64,000 nt of DNA from Sulfobacillus acidophilus DSM 10332 (GTDB lineage: Bacteria; Bacillota; Sulfobacillia; Sulfobacillales; Sulfobacillaceae): positions 1,426,001 to 1,490,000 of the forward strand of contig CP003179.1 of NCBI GenBank assembly GCA_000237975.1, written 5' to 3'. Under the pieces are notes generated by a model. That model was not told where the DNA came from. It worked only from the letters and a program-made list of their open reading frames with translations, and searched no databases. The position numbers and the translations under genes were made by a program. Position 1 is the first letter of the stretch; the number at the start of each line of letters is the position of its first letter. Positions 8,248-16,669 of the stretch are shown here, piece by piece.

Positions 8248-8694
8248 ATGAAATCAGGATTGGTGGGCAAGTTTTTAAACTTTGTGGGACTGGAAGAGGT
8301 CGAAGACGAGGAGTTTGAGACCGAGGCGGAGCCGGTGGTACGGGCGACGGCAGATTGGGAGGACGAAGTGCCGAAGCGGCGACGGCCGGGGGTGGTCAGT
8401 CTACCGACGTCCCGGAATCTTCGGGTGGTGGTCATGCATCCTCGGACTTTGGAAGAAGGGCAAGCGATTGCCGACCAGGTCAAAGGGCGGCGTCCGGTGA
8501 TTGTCAATCTCGATTTAGCGGAGGAGCGGGCCGGTCAGCGGTTATTGAACTTTCTGTCCGGTGTCGCGTATGCGCTGGATGGGGGACTTCGGAAGGTCGG
8601 GGACAATATTTTCTTGATTACCCCGAGTAACGTGGAAGTCGCGAGCGAGGATCACGAGGAAGGGTCATCGTGGATTCGAGGCAATAATAAGTGA
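8248..8694 (+). CDS. sepF: SepF, cell division protein
   Basis: SepF anchors FtsZ to the membrane and bundles its filaments during septation. The 148-residue protein has an N-terminal amphipathic segment (GLVGKFLNFVGL), an acidic linker, and the C-terminal core (VVVMHPRTLEEGQAIADQVKGR, VIVNLDLAEERAGQRLLNFLSGVAYALDG, IFLITPSNVEV), which dimerises and binds the FtsZ tail. The ribosome site is GAAGGAGG. Its TGA overlaps the yggT GTG by 4 bases. The order yggS-sepF-yggT is typical. Confidence 0.95.
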   Translation: MKSGLVGKFLNFVGLEEVEDEEFETEAEPVVRATADWEDEVPKRRRPGVVSLPTSRNLRVVVMHPRTLEEGQAIADQVKGRRPVIVNLDLAEERAGQRLLNFLSGVAYALDGGLRKVGDNIFLITPSNVEVASEDHEEGSSWIRGNNK

Positions 8695-8981
8695 GTTTTG
8701 TTTTGGTCAAACTAGCCGATAGCGTGACGCTATTGGAGCGGATTTTTTATGTGGTACTGGTTATCCGGATTGTGGCCTCGTTTTTTCCGCCGCAAACCGA
8801 TGGCTGGTGGAGTCGGTTGGCGGGATGGGCGGTACGGTTAACCGAACCGGTGTTGGCGCCTATCCGTCGCCGAATTCCTCTCATGGGGATGCTTGACCTC
8901 TCCCCGTTGATCGCGTTTTTTCTGGTCAATATCGCAGCCTATGTCTTAAACACCATTTTATTGAGTTTAGCGAGGGTTTAG
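8691..8981 (+). CDS. YggT family membrane protein (YlmG)
   Basis: This small 96-residue integral membrane protein has two helices (about 16-35 and 71-93). Between them lies the YggT signature (LTEPVLAPIRRRIPLMGMLDLSPLIAFFLV). Family members have been tied to envelope or division functions, but the exact role is unknown. It starts with GTG overlapping the sepF stop (GTGA), so it is translationally coupled. The RNA-binding gene ylmH, which often follows here, is missing and divIVA comes next. Confidence 0.9.
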   Translation: MSFVLVKLADSVTLLERIFYVVLVIRIVASFFPPQTDGWWSRLAGWAVRLTEPVLAPIRRRIPLMGMLDLSPLIAFFLVNIAAYVLNTILLSLARV

Positions 8982-8994
8982 GGGGGGTGACAGA

Positions 8995-9474
8995 ATGCCG
9001 TTAACGCCATTGGACATCATCAATAAAGAGTTTAAGCGAAGTCTTCGGGGGTATAACGAAGACGAGGTTAACGAATTTCTCGATGAAGTGGTGCGGGACT
9101 ATGAGGCCCTGATTCGGGAAAATGACGAATTGCGACAAAACGCCGACGGCATGACGGAACGGCTAGAGCAATATCGGGCGATGGAGCAGACGTTGCAAAA
9201 CACCTTGGTAGTGGCCCAGCAAACGGCCGAAGAAGTCAAACTGGCGGCCCGTAAAGAGGCGGAACTGGTCGTGCGGGAAGCGGAGCAACGGGCACGGGAG
9301 ATTCTCCAGCAGGCCGAAGCCGAGGTCCAAAAAGCCTACGCCGAACGCGATCGCATCCGGCGGGAAACCGAGCAGTTTCGCGCCAGAATTCGAAGTCTCT
9401 TGGAATCGCAATTGGCGCTGTTACAAGAAGATATTGGCGCCTTGGCACCTGTGGCGGCGGGGGATCCCGCCTAG
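8995..9474 (+). CDS. divIVA: DivIVA family cell division/polarity protein
   Basis: This is a 159-residue coiled-coil protein that binds negatively curved membrane at poles and septa. The conserved N-terminal membrane-binding domain (TPLDIINKEFKRSLRGYNEDEVNEFLDE) is followed by long coiled coils rich in E, Q, A and R (residues 35-145). The site GGGGGGTGAC precedes the ATG. It ends the division run; the next transcript begins at the promoter and T-box of ileS. Confidence 0.93.
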   Translation: MPLTPLDIINKEFKRSLRGYNEDEVNEFLDEVVRDYEALIRENDELRQNADGMTERLEQYRAMEQTLQNTLVVAQQTAEEVKLAARKEAELVVREAEQRAREILQQAEAEVQKAYAERDRIRRETEQFRARIRSLLESQLALLQEDIGALAPVAAGDPA

Positions 9475-9475
9475 C

Positions 9476-9504
9476 TGGCATGCCGAAAGATTTCAGGGTA
9501 TAAT
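9476..9504 (+). promoter_or_regulatory. Candidate promoter of the ileS leader
   Basis: A perfect TATAAT (9499-9504) lies 17 bases after a weak -35 (TGGCAT), immediately after divIVA and directly before the T-box leader. Confidence 0.6.
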
Positions 9505-9751
9505 GGGATAAGTAACCGATAGCGGATGAACGCGATGATTGGGACCGGGGCTGGTGTCGGAAAAAGAGAGTTGGCGGCTGGTGCGAGCCAACCGAAGACG
9601 CCTGTCTCCTATCGCCCAGGAGTGCGCGGTGAACACGAGTAGCCAAGCCGGGTACGCCCGTTATCGCGTCAGAGCGCTTCCGTTAATTGCAGGAAGAAAA
9701 AGGGTGGTACCGCGCCCCGGCGTCCCTTGCTTAGGCAAGGGCTTTTTTATT
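9505..9751 (+). promoter_or_regulatory. T-box leader (isoleucine-type) upstream of ileS
   Basis: The leader RNA senses uncharged tRNA. It contains the T-box core AGGGTGGTACCGCG at 9701-9714, whose TGG pairs with the tRNA NCCA end. A long Stem I region spans 9505-9625. A candidate specifier ATC (Ile) lies at 9611-9613 in a loop between CTCCT and AGGAG. The terminator CCCTTGC-TTAG-GCAAGGG plus T-run occupies 9723-9751. It stands 30 bases before ileS, so low charging of isoleucine tRNA should cause read-through. The T-box class is clear; the exact specifier assignment is tentative. Confidence 0.88.
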
Positions 9752-9781
9752 GAAAAATGATGATGAAGGAGAACCGCGTCA

Positions 9782-12508
9782 ATGGATTACCGCAACACGC
9801 TGAACTTACCGAAAACGGCCTTTCCCATGAAAGCCAATTTGCCCGTGGCGGAACCCCAACGTTTGGCCCAATGGGAGGCCTTGGACATCTACGGGGCTTT
9901 ACGGCGCGCCCGCCAAGGTCAACCCAAGTTTGTTTTGCATGACGGCCCGCCGTATGCCAATGGCGATATTCACGCGGGGACGGCATTGAATAAAATCGTG
10001 AAAGATATGATCAATCGCTATTGGGCTCTGGCGGGTCGTGACGTGGCGTATGTCCCCGGATTTGACACCCATGGACTCCCCATCGAAATGCGGGCCTTAA
10101 AGGCGCTCGGTGTGTCCCAACACCAAATTGCGCCGTTGGATTTGCGCCGGGAGTGTGCGGGAGTGGCGCGCCATTATATCGGGGTGATGACCACCCAGTT
10201 TCAACGGCTGGGGGTCATGGGGGACTGGAATCATCCTTATGCGACCTTGAATCCGGCGTACGAGGCCGAAGAACTTCGGGTGTTTGCCGACATGGTCGAT
10301 CAAGGGCTCATCTATCGCGACTTAAAATCGGTGTACTGGTGCCCGCATTGCGAAACGGCCTTGGCGGAAGGGGAAATCGAATATAAGACGCATGCGTCGC
10401 CGTCGATTTACGTAGCTTTTCCCGTCGAAGAGACTGACCGCTTACCGTCGGGGACGCGGGCAGTCATTTGGACTACCACGCCCTGGACGATTCCCGCCAA
10501 CGTGGCCATCGCCGTCCACCCGTCACTCCATTATGTGGTCGTGAAGACCGAAGTCGGGCCTTTATTGCTCGCGGAGGCTCTGGTGGAGAAGGTGCTGGCC
10601 TTGCTCGGGCTTCACAATCAGGGGAGCGGGGCGGCCTTCCCCGGAGCCGCATTAGAAGGGCTGGTCGCTCGCCACCCCTATTTAGATCGTACGGCACCCT
10701 TTGTATTAGGGGACCATGTGACCGCGGAAAGCGGGACCGGTTTGGTGCACACCGCGCCCGGACACGGGATCGAGGACTTTGAGGTCGGCCGCCGCTATCA
10801 ATTGCCGGTCATTCAACCGTTGGACGATCAGGGATATTACCGGCCGGATACGCCGTTGGTCGCCGGGCTCTTTTATGAAGCGGCCAATCCGGTGGTGATT
10901 CAAAAACTGACGGAGGTTGGGGCTTTACTGCATCAGGAGCGGTACGACCATCAATATCCCTTTTGTTGGCGATGCAAAAATCCGATTATTTTCCGGGCGA
11001 CCTCCCAATGGTTCTTATCCATTGACCGCATTCGCGACCAGCTGACCGAGGCGACATATACTGTTCACTGGGATCCCCAATGGGGGGGCGATCGGATGCG
11101 CGGGATGGTGGAAGACCGGGAAGACTGGTGTTTATCGCGTCAACGGGTATGGGGGTTACCGATTCCCGCATTCTACTGTCTCCAGTGCGGATCGTCGATT
11201 CTGACCGGGGATTTGGTGCGACACGTGGCCGACATTATCGCCCGGGAAGGCAGTGACAGTTGGTGGGCTCAACCGGCGGCCCACTTTTTGCCGGAAGGAT
11301 TCCGCTGTCCGACCTGTGGGGGGCAGGAGTTCCGGCAAGAACGGGATATTTTTGACGTGTGGATGGATTCGGGCTCGAGTCATGCCGCTGTGCTCAAAGG
11401 CAACCCGGATCTCAGTTGGCCGGCCGATCTGGTGTTGGAAGGTAACGATCAATATCGCGGGTGGTTCAATAGCCTCTTAACCACAGGGATCGCCACCCAG
11501 GGGGAAGCACCCTACCGCATGGTGCTGACTCATGGAATGGTGCTCGACCAATTCGGTCAGGAGATGCATAAATCACTGGGAAACACGGTGGACCCGCTGG
11601 AATTGGTGGAGCGGTACGGCAGCGATGTGTTGCGGCTTTGGGTGGCGTCCTCGGATTTTCGGACCGATGTCCGTATTTCCGACGACTTGATGAAACAACT
11701 GGCCGAAAGCTACCGGAAAATCCGCAATACATTTCGGTTTATGTTGGGCAATTTGGCCGATTTTAGTCCGACCACGGCGCCGGGGCAAGGCGCTCTCCGC
11801 GATCCGTTAAACCGGTGGGTGGTTTTTCGCGTGGGTCAATGGTTGGAGGAAGCTCAAGCCGCCTATCAAACGTATCAGTTTCATGCGGTCGTTCATGGGC
11901 TCGTGCGGCTGATGACGGTTGATTTGTCGAGTCTTTATCTCGACATTATTAAAGATCGCCTCTACACGCTCGGCCGTCGGGATCCCCTGCGGCAGGAAAC
12001 GCAGACCGTCTTGTATTATTTGTTGCATGCGTTGTTGCGGGCGATTGCGCCGGTCTTAGTGTTTACTGCCGACGAAATTTACGAATTCGCGCCTAAACCG
12101 GCGGACTTTCCCCACTCGGTGCATTTGAGTACGTGGGTCGGCGGCTGGGACATTGGCTATAACGAGGACGAACGTGCGCGCATGGACCGCCTCTTTGGAT
12201 ACCGCGAGGTCATTTTAAAGGCCATTGAGGAGAAACGGGCGGCCAAAATCATCGGAAACAGTCTAGCGGCCCGTGTCGTCCTGCATTTGCCCGCGGGGGA
12301 GAATTTGTCTCGGGACGATCAGGGGCTTTTGACCGAGCTGGTGATGGCCGCAGAGATTGTGCCGGTTACGGGAGATATTCTGCAAGCGGTCGCCGAACCC
12401 ACGGATTGGGCCCGCTGCGAACGGTGTTGGCGTCATACGCCCGATGTCTCGGATGACGATCACTTATGCGAGCGGTGTCGGGGTGTGCTCGCCCAATCCG
12501 CGGAATAA
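9782..12508 (+). CDS. ileS: Isoleucyl-tRNA synthetase
   Basis: This class Ia synthetase charges tRNA-Ile. The 908 residues carry the Rossmann start (LHDGPPYANGDIHAGTALNK), the editing domain with WTTTPWTIPAN and GTGLVHTAPGHG, and the ILDMWMDSG-like segment DVWMDSGSSHAAV. An anticodon-binding domain and a C-terminal zinc finger (CERCW...CERC, about 879-899) follow. Two signature motifs deviate from consensus: HIGH reads HAGT (64-67) and KMSKS reads EMHKS (594-598), with the second Lys kept. The HxGT form occurs in some IleS lineages, so the enzyme is probably active. It is controlled by the T-box in front. lspA starts on the last base of its stop codon. Confidence 0.95.
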   Translation: MDYRNTLNLPKTAFPMKANLPVAEPQRLAQWEALDIYGALRRARQGQPKFVLHDGPPYANGDIHAGTALNKIVKDMINRYWALAGRDVAYVPGFDTHGLPIEMRALKALGVSQHQIAPLDLRRECAGVARHYIGVMTTQFQRLGVMGDWNHPYATLNPAYEAEELRVFADMVDQGLIYRDLKSVYWCPHCETALAEGEIEYKTHASPSIYVAFPVEETDRLPSGTRAVIWTTTPWTIPANVAIAVHPSLHYVVVKTEVGPLLLAEALVEKVLALLGLHNQGSGAAFPGAALEGLVARHPYLDRTAPFVLGDHVTAESGTGLVHTAPGHGIEDFEVGRRYQLPVIQPLDDQGYYRPDTPLVAGLFYEAANPVVIQKLTEVGALLHQERYDHQYPFCWRCKNPIIFRATSQWFLSIDRIRDQLTEATYTVHWDPQWGGDRMRGMVEDREDWCLSRQRVWGLPIPAFYCLQCGSSILTGDLVRHVADIIAREGSDSWWAQPAAHFLPEGFRCPTCGGQEFRQERDIFDVWMDSGSSHAAVLKGNPDLSWPADLVLEGNDQYRGWFNSLLTTGIATQGEAPYRMVLTHGMVLDQFGQEMHKSLGNTVDPLELVERYGSDVLRLWVASSDFRTDVRISDDLMKQLAESYRKIRNTFRFMLGNLADFSPTTAPGQGALRDPLNRWVVFRVGQWLEEAQAAYQTYQFHAVVHGLVRLMTVDLSSLYLDIIKDRLYTLGRRDPLRQETQTVLYYLLHALLRAIAPVLVFTADEIYEFAPKPADFPHSVHLSTWVGGWDIGYNEDERARMDRLFGYREVILKAIEEKRAAKIIGNSLAARVVLHLPAGENLSRDDQGLLTELVMAAEIVPVTGDILQAVAEPTDWARCERCWRHTPDVSDDDHLCERCRGVLAQSAE

Positions 12509-12969
12509 TGGCGCGGCGGTGGGTCGTGGCCCTTATGGCGGGGATTTTTCTGATTGATCGCGTGATCAAGGATTGGATCCAAAGCCATATGCAGATTGGT
12601 CAAAGCATTCCGGTTCTGCCGCCGGTGCTCTGGATAACCTATATTACGAATAATGGGGCCGCATTTAGTCTTTTTCGGCATGCCGTGCCGATGTTTATTG
12701 CGATTGCGGTTATCATTTTAGGGGCCGTGGGGTGGTATTTGGCTTCCCGGCCCCGGGTTCCGCGGATCCAAGGGTGGGGAATCGGCCTCTTAAGCGGGGG
12801 AACCGCCGGCAATCTGTGGGATCGGGTGTGGCATGGGCGGGTGATTGACTATATCCATTTTCGATTCTGGGCTATTTTTAATATCGCGGATGCCGCTATT
12901 GTCATCGGTATCGGGCTCTTGATGTGGGACTATTGGCGACGAGATGAAGAGGAGCACCATGGAGCATGA
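12508..12969 (+). CDS. lspA: Lipoprotein signal peptidase (signal peptidase II)
   Basis: This membrane aspartic protease cleaves the signal peptide of prolipoproteins after lipid attachment. Its 153 residues have four membrane helices and the family motifs FLIDRVIKDW, ITNNGAAFSLF, GTAGNLWDRVWHGRVIDYI and FNIADAAIVIG. The catalytic aspartates are those in VIDYI and NIADA. The start is the ATG that shares its A with the ileS stop (TAATG), giving stop-start coupling. A longer in-frame start lies within ileS and is rejected. Confidence 0.94.
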   Translation: MARRWVVALMAGIFLIDRVIKDWIQSHMQIGQSIPVLPPVLWITYITNNGAAFSLFRHAVPMFIAIAVIILGAVGWYLASRPRVPRIQGWGIGLLSGGTAGNLWDRVWHGRVIDYIHFRFWAIFNIADAAIVIGIGLLMWDYWRRDEEEHHGA

Positions 12970-13963
12970 ACCAAGCCGCCGAGCGACGGTCGACCCTACC
13001 GAAGCCGGGCGGCGAATTGACCAATGGTTGGCTTCCAAATGGCCGGAACGGTCTCGATCCGCGTGGCAAAAAGCCATTAAAGCGGGTCAGGTGACCGTAA
13101 ACGGCCGCGTCGTGCCTGCTCGCAGCCTGGTGGTGGCAGGGGATGTGGTGCAGGCGTCGATGCCGGTTCAGGACGAGGCGGCTGTCGATGCCGACAGTCC
13201 ACCCGACCCGGTCGTGAGCAGCTGGATCGTCTACCAAGATGCCTGGATTTTAATGGTTAACAAGCCCCGGGGAGTGGTGGTCCACCCGGCGGCCGGGCAC
13301 TGGTCGGATACGCTGGCCCAGGGATTGCGGCCTTGGATTCACGAGGCGGCCGGTGAGCGCCCCGGCATCGTGCATCGATTGGATAAAGATACGACGGGGC
13401 TGATGGTGGTTGCACGCACGGAGGCGGTCCGCCACATCCTATCGCAAGCGATTCAGGCGCGCCAAGTGACCCGTCAATATCTGGCGATAGTTCGGGGTCA
13501 CCTAGACCCCTCTGCCGGAACCATTGACGCCCCGATCGGTCGCGATCCGCGTCATCGCCTGAGAATGGCGGTGATCGAACCGGGGCGATCGGCTCGCACA
13601 CATTACCGGACGGTGATCCGGACACCGCACGCCAGTGTCGTACAATGCACGCTCGAGACCGGTCGGACCCATCAAATTCGGGTGCACCTGGCGTCCGTCG
13701 GGCATCCGGTGTTGGGTGACCGACTCTACGGCGGCGGCTGGCCTGGCCTTTTCGACGGGCAATTGCTACACGCGGCGCGGTTAATGCTCATCCATCCGGT
13801 CGACGGTCGACCGTTGGATTTGACGACCTGGCCGCCGGATGACTGGCGGCGGTTTCCCGAATGGCGGGAGGCGGAGGTGGTCGATAACCGACTATATCCC
13901 GATGGGGCGCACATGAGCACGACGGAGTGGCTGACGCATTGGCAGCGATCGGGGGCGGATTAA
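12959..13963 (+). CDS. RluD-type pseudouridine synthase (RluA family)
   Basis: This enzyme converts uridine to pseudouridine in rRNA. The 334 residues contain an N-terminal S4 RNA-binding domain (RIDQWLASKWPERSRSAWQK, then GQVTVNGR). The catalytic domain has the motif HRLDKDTTGLMVVA, which contains the active-site Asp, and ends with TGRTHQIRVHLASVGHPVLGD. The site AAGAGGAG sets the start at 12959, overlapping lspA by 11 bases. The ileS-lspA-rluD-type order before pyrR matches Bacillus (ylyB), except that an unrelated insertion follows here. The exact target uridine cannot be read from sequence. Confidence 0.92.
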   Translation: MEHEPSRRATVDPTEAGRRIDQWLASKWPERSRSAWQKAIKAGQVTVNGRVVPARSLVVAGDVVQASMPVQDEAAVDADSPPDPVVSSWIVYQDAWILMVNKPRGVVVHPAAGHWSDTLAQGLRPWIHEAAGERPGIVHRLDKDTTGLMVVARTEAVRHILSQAIQARQVTRQYLAIVRGHLDPSAGTIDAPIGRDPRHRLRMAVIEPGRSARTHYRTVIRTPHASVVQCTLETGRTHQIRVHLASVGHPVLGDRLYGGGWPGLFDGQLLHAARLMLIHPVDGRPLDLTTWPPDDWRRFPEWREAEVVDNRLYPDGAHMSTTEWLTHWQRSGAD

Positions 13964-14844
13964 CGGCCGGAGGCGGTTTCCGCGGTGAGGGCCTGAATCA
14001 GGGGAGCTAATTGGCTCATCACCAGATGGCGAGCGACCTCTTCGGTCATGTCGGTCAATTCGCCGCGTGCCACAACCGAAAAACTGTTGGGGGTTAGGTC
14101 GACAAACTGTAGACTGACCGCAAACGGCAGGTGGCGAAGACGTTCCGCGCCTTGCGCCAAAAAGGTTTCGGGATCAATGGTCCAAGCGACATCAAAACGA
14201 AAATGAAAGCGCTGGACCGGGCGACGGCTAAGATTATGAATGGCCGATTGAATAATAATCCCGTTGGGAATCATCATCGGGGTGCCGTCGTCGGTGATTA
14301 AAGACGTATACATGAGGTTGATGTCGGTGACCAATCCGGAATAGCCCGGTTTCATCGCTTCATGAGGAAAGCTGGGCATCAGGAGAGGATATTGCCAGGC
14401 GACGAATACGATGTGGTCTCCGACTTCAAACGGATGAAACAGAACCAGTCCGATACCGGCGATGAGATTACCGAAAAAGCTTTGCCCGGCCAAACCGATG
14501 ATGACGGTTATAAAGGCGCTGCCGAAGACGACGGAGGACAACCCGACCCCTAAGGCGGCGACAAATGCGAGGACAATGGCCAGGTAAAGGACCAGCCGGA
14601 CCAAGAAACGCAAGGTGGTCAATTGGCGTGATCCCAAGCGGTCGGACGGGATTCGAAACAAGGCCCGCTCCAGCAAATACGAGATGGCGCCGCCAATTAA
14701 CAGCACCACCAGGGCTTTTAAGGGATCTCCATAGGTCTTTTCCAAATGAGGCGGCAAGCGCCGAATCAACAGAGTCAAGACGACGCCGACAATTAAGGTC
14801 GAGCCGATGAGAAGTCCGGTACGCCGCCAGGGGCTTTGTCGCAT
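13960..14844 (-). CDS. MscS family mechanosensitive ion channel
   Basis: This small-conductance mechanosensitive channel protects cells from osmotic downshock. The 294-residue protein shows three membrane helices, with the pore-lining one containing AFITVIIGLAGQSFFGNLIAGI (about residues 115-136). The MscS beta domain follows (PFEVGDHIVF, then MMIPNGIIIQSAIHN) and then a cytoplasmic alpha/beta domain. The start is set by AAGGAG 8-10 bases upstream of ATG at 14844, rather than the ATG 15 codons earlier. It converges on the pseudouridine synthase gene, and the two stop codons overlap by 4 bases. It is divergent from the 2Fe-2S protein gene. Confidence 0.88.
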   Translation of the reverse strand: MRQSPWRRTGLLIGSTLIVGVVLTLLIRRLPPHLEKTYGDPLKALVVLLIGGAISYLLERALFRIPSDRLGSRQLTTLRFLVRLVLYLAIVLAFVAALGVGLSSVVFGSAFITVIIGLAGQSFFGNLIAGIGLVLFHPFEVGDHIVFVAWQYPLLMPSFPHEAMKPGYSGLVTDINLMYTSLITDDGTPMMIPNGIIIQSAIHNLSRRPVQRFHFRFDVAWTIDPETFLAQGAERLRHLPFAVSLQFVDLTPNSFSVVARGELTDMTEEVARHLVMSQLAPLIQALTAETASGR

Positions 14845-14901
14845 GGTTGGCTTGCTCCTTCGATTTGATATCGTCGTCCAGACTACCAAAGGAGAGCCGA
14901 G

Positions 14902-15186
14902 ATGGCTAGGGGAAATCGCGTGACAGAGGCGAGACTGCGCTGGTTTTTATGTGATGGTCCCGATTGTCGGCGCCGGGGGGCCCGCCGCTTATGGCAGATC
15001 GCGCATGAAACGAGCGGTAGCCCCGGTGCGGTGGTCGTGCGGACGGAATGCTTGGGACTCTGTCCCGGAGGCCCTTTTGTCTGGGGTTATCCGGCCGTGG
15101 GGCCGATCGGGCCATTGGCGGAGAACCGCTGGCGCGATTATTGGGCGCGAGGCGACGGGCCGGCCAAGGAGGGCGACAGCCATTGA
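14902..15186 (+). CDS. Thioredoxin-like [2Fe-2S] ferredoxin-domain protein
   Basis: This 94-residue protein is related to the thioredoxin-fold 2Fe-2S proteins (the NuoE C-terminal domain type). Four cysteines are arranged C-x4-C-x27-C-x3-C (Cys17, Cys22, Cys50, Cys54; LCDGPDC and TECLGLCPGG), the spacing expected for one [2Fe-2S] cluster. The site AAAGGAGAG precedes the ATG. The partner is unknown. Its 3' end overlaps the convergent gene at 15138 by 49 bases, which is unusual if both are correctly bounded. Confidence 0.75.
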   Translation: MARGNRVTEARLRWFLCDGPDCRRRGARRLWQIAHETSGSPGAVVVRTECLGLCPGGPFVWGYPAVGPIGPLAENRWRDYWARGDGPAKEGDSH

Positions 15187-15893
15187 GTCACCGCGTGACC
15201 GGGATACGCTTTAGCCGGCGGCAAGCTTACTTGACCGTCGGGATTTATTTCGGCCGACAAGAGGACCGGTACCGGGGCACTCCCCGGGGTCGGCCGATAA
15301 GTCCATAAGAGATTGACGGTCAGCACGGTCGGTCCGCCGCTACTGAGGGCGGAGGACTGGGCCGACCAACCTAAGGGACCGGTTAAGCCCGGCAAACGGG
15401 GAAGATCGGCCGGCGGAATGGTCGTGCCGGCCGGGCCGGCCGGACCATCGGTGACGCGCGACGCTTCCTGCACCAATTGGTAAAGCGGGGCGGGTAACTG
15501 ATCCCAGCTCGCTGTCGCACGGGGTAGGGGAACCGGGACGCTATTCCAGGTGACGGCCGGGGACGACGAGGAAGCCCAGCCCCACCAGAGGCGATGATTT
15601 TGGACCGTTGGATCCAACACGAGCCAGGTCGGCATGGTGGCGTTCGGAAATTGCCCGATCCAGAGACCGGGGGAAGACTGATGGGTGGCTTTTTGCAAAC
15701 GACTTTCGGCATCGACCACCCAGCCCGGGGTTCCCGGGACAACGCCTTTATTCAGGGTGAAAGAATTATTTTCGCTGGATTGGGACGTCGTCGCGGTGGG
15801 CGCATGGCTTCCGGTAAGGGATGCGATGAGGGCGATCAGCCCCACGATGAGGACGCCAAATCCGATGCCTCCGAGTAGTGACTTGTTTCGCAT
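15138..15893 (-). CDS. Secreted or membrane-anchored protein of unknown function
   Basis: I do not recognise this 251-residue protein. It begins with a basic segment and one strong hydrophobic helix (residues 7-27, GIGFGVLIVGLIALIASL). A Ser/Thr-rich linker (30-45) and an extracellular region rich in W, P, S and T follow. It has no lipobox cysteine, so an uncleaved N-terminal anchor or a simple signal peptide is likely. It contains no cysteines at all. It stands alone on the minus strand between the 2Fe-2S protein and the pyr operon. Confidence 0.6.
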   Translation of the reverse strand: MRNKSLLGGIGFGVLIVGLIALIASLTGSHAPTATTSQSSENNSFTLNKGVVPGTPGWVVDAESRLQKATHQSSPGLWIGQFPNATMPTWLVLDPTVQNHRLWWGWASSSSPAVTWNSVPVPLPRATASWDQLPAPLYQLVQEASRVTDGPAGPAGTTIPPADLPRLPGLTGPLGWSAQSSALSSGGPTVLTVNLLWTYRPTPGSAPVPVLLSAEINPDGQVSLPPAKAYPGHAVTQWLSPSLAGPSPRAQ

Positions 15894-15970
15894 AAGGCCT
15901 GCCTTTCTCGCTGAGCCGGGGATTTACTAGACATGATAGCGTATATGGCCGGGCGCGGGAGAGAAAAATT

Positions 15971-15999
15971 TTGGACAAGGCGGATCAGCTCTTTATTTT
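15971..15999 (+). promoter_or_regulatory. Promoter of the pyr operon
   Basis: TTGGAC (15971-15976), a 17-base spacer and TATTTT (15994-15999) lie directly upstream of the pyr leader, in the gap between the divergent secreted-protein gene and pyrR. Confidence 0.65.
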
Positions 16000-16044
16000 T
16001 TTGCACGAGTGGGCTAGACTTACCAAGGGTAGATTACCTTTAAT

Positions 16045-16119
16045 CCCAGTCCCGCGAGACTGGAAAGGGCCATAAGGACGGGTGTGCTCTGACCATTTAT
16101 GCGGGTTAGAGCTTTTTTT
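16045..16119 (+). promoter_or_regulatory. pyr attenuator: PyrR-binding loop and terminator
   Basis: CCAGTCCCGCGAGACTGG (16046-16063) is the anti-antiterminator hairpin. Its loop fits the PyrR-binding consensus (AGTCCnGnGAGAyT). It is followed by the intrinsic terminator GCTCTGACC (16086-16094) / GGTTAGAGC (16104-16112) and a seven-T run. UMP-bound PyrR should stabilise the first hairpin and allow termination ahead of pyrR. Confidence 0.9.
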
Positions 16120-16140
16120 ATGCGCAAAAGAGGTGTGACG

Positions 16141-16668
16141 TTGGCGGTCATTATGGACGAAGAAATGATGCGGCGGGCCCTTATGCGTATTGCCCACCAG
16201 ATTTCCGAACGCCATCGCGGGATCGAAGGGTTGGTGCTGGTCGGGGTCTTGACGCGCGGTACGCCGATGGCATCCCGGATTGCCGATAATTTGGCACGGA
16301 TTGAGGGGGCCCGGCCGCCGGTGGAGTCGATTGATGTGGGCACGTATCGCGACGACCGGGAACGGACCCGCGTGTTGCCGGCCCCTTGGCGGGCGCGCCA
16401 ACCGGTCGAAAATCAGGTCGTGATTTTGGTTGACGATGTCTTATTTACTGGGCGCACCGTGCGGGCTGCTCTCGACGCCATTATCGACGGAGGCCGTCCG
16501 CGGGCGGTGGAATTGGCCGTGCTGGTGGACCGCGGTCATCGGGAATTGCCGATTCGAGCCGATTATGTCGGGAAAAATATCCCGACCGCCAAAAACCAAT
16601 TGGTGCAAGTCATGCTGAAGGAAATTGACGGACGGGATCAGGTTGAGCTCATCGACGAGGGAGAATAA
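16141..16668 (+). CDS. pyrR: PyrR, pyr operon attenuator protein / uracil phosphoribosyltransferase
   Basis: PyrR binds pyr leader RNA when UMP or UTP is high and causes transcription termination; it also has uracil phosphoribosyltransferase activity. The protein has the PRPP-binding motif [22 protein letters not shown], the start [17 protein letters not shown] and [17 protein letters not shown]. The start is taken as TTG at 16141, giving 175 residues, because AAAGAGGTG lies 6 bases upstream. The in-frame ATGs at 16099 and 16120 lie inside, or at the T-run of, the attenuator and have no ribosome site. It is the first gene of a nine-gene operon controlled by the attenuator before it. Confidence 0.93.
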   Translation: MAVIMDEEMMRRALMRIAHQISERHRGIEGLVLVGVLTRGTPMASRIADNLARIEGARPPVESIDVGTYRDDRERTRVLPAPWRARQPVENQVVILVDDVLFTGRTVRAALDAIIDGGRPRAVELAVLVDRGHRELPIRADYVGKNIPTAKNQLVQVMLKEIDGRDQVELIDEGE

Positions 16669-16669
16669 A

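Noticed and set aside
16099-16140. ATG starts for PyrR at 16099 and 16120
   Set aside because: They lie within the attenuator loop and at its T-run, and have no ribosome-binding site.
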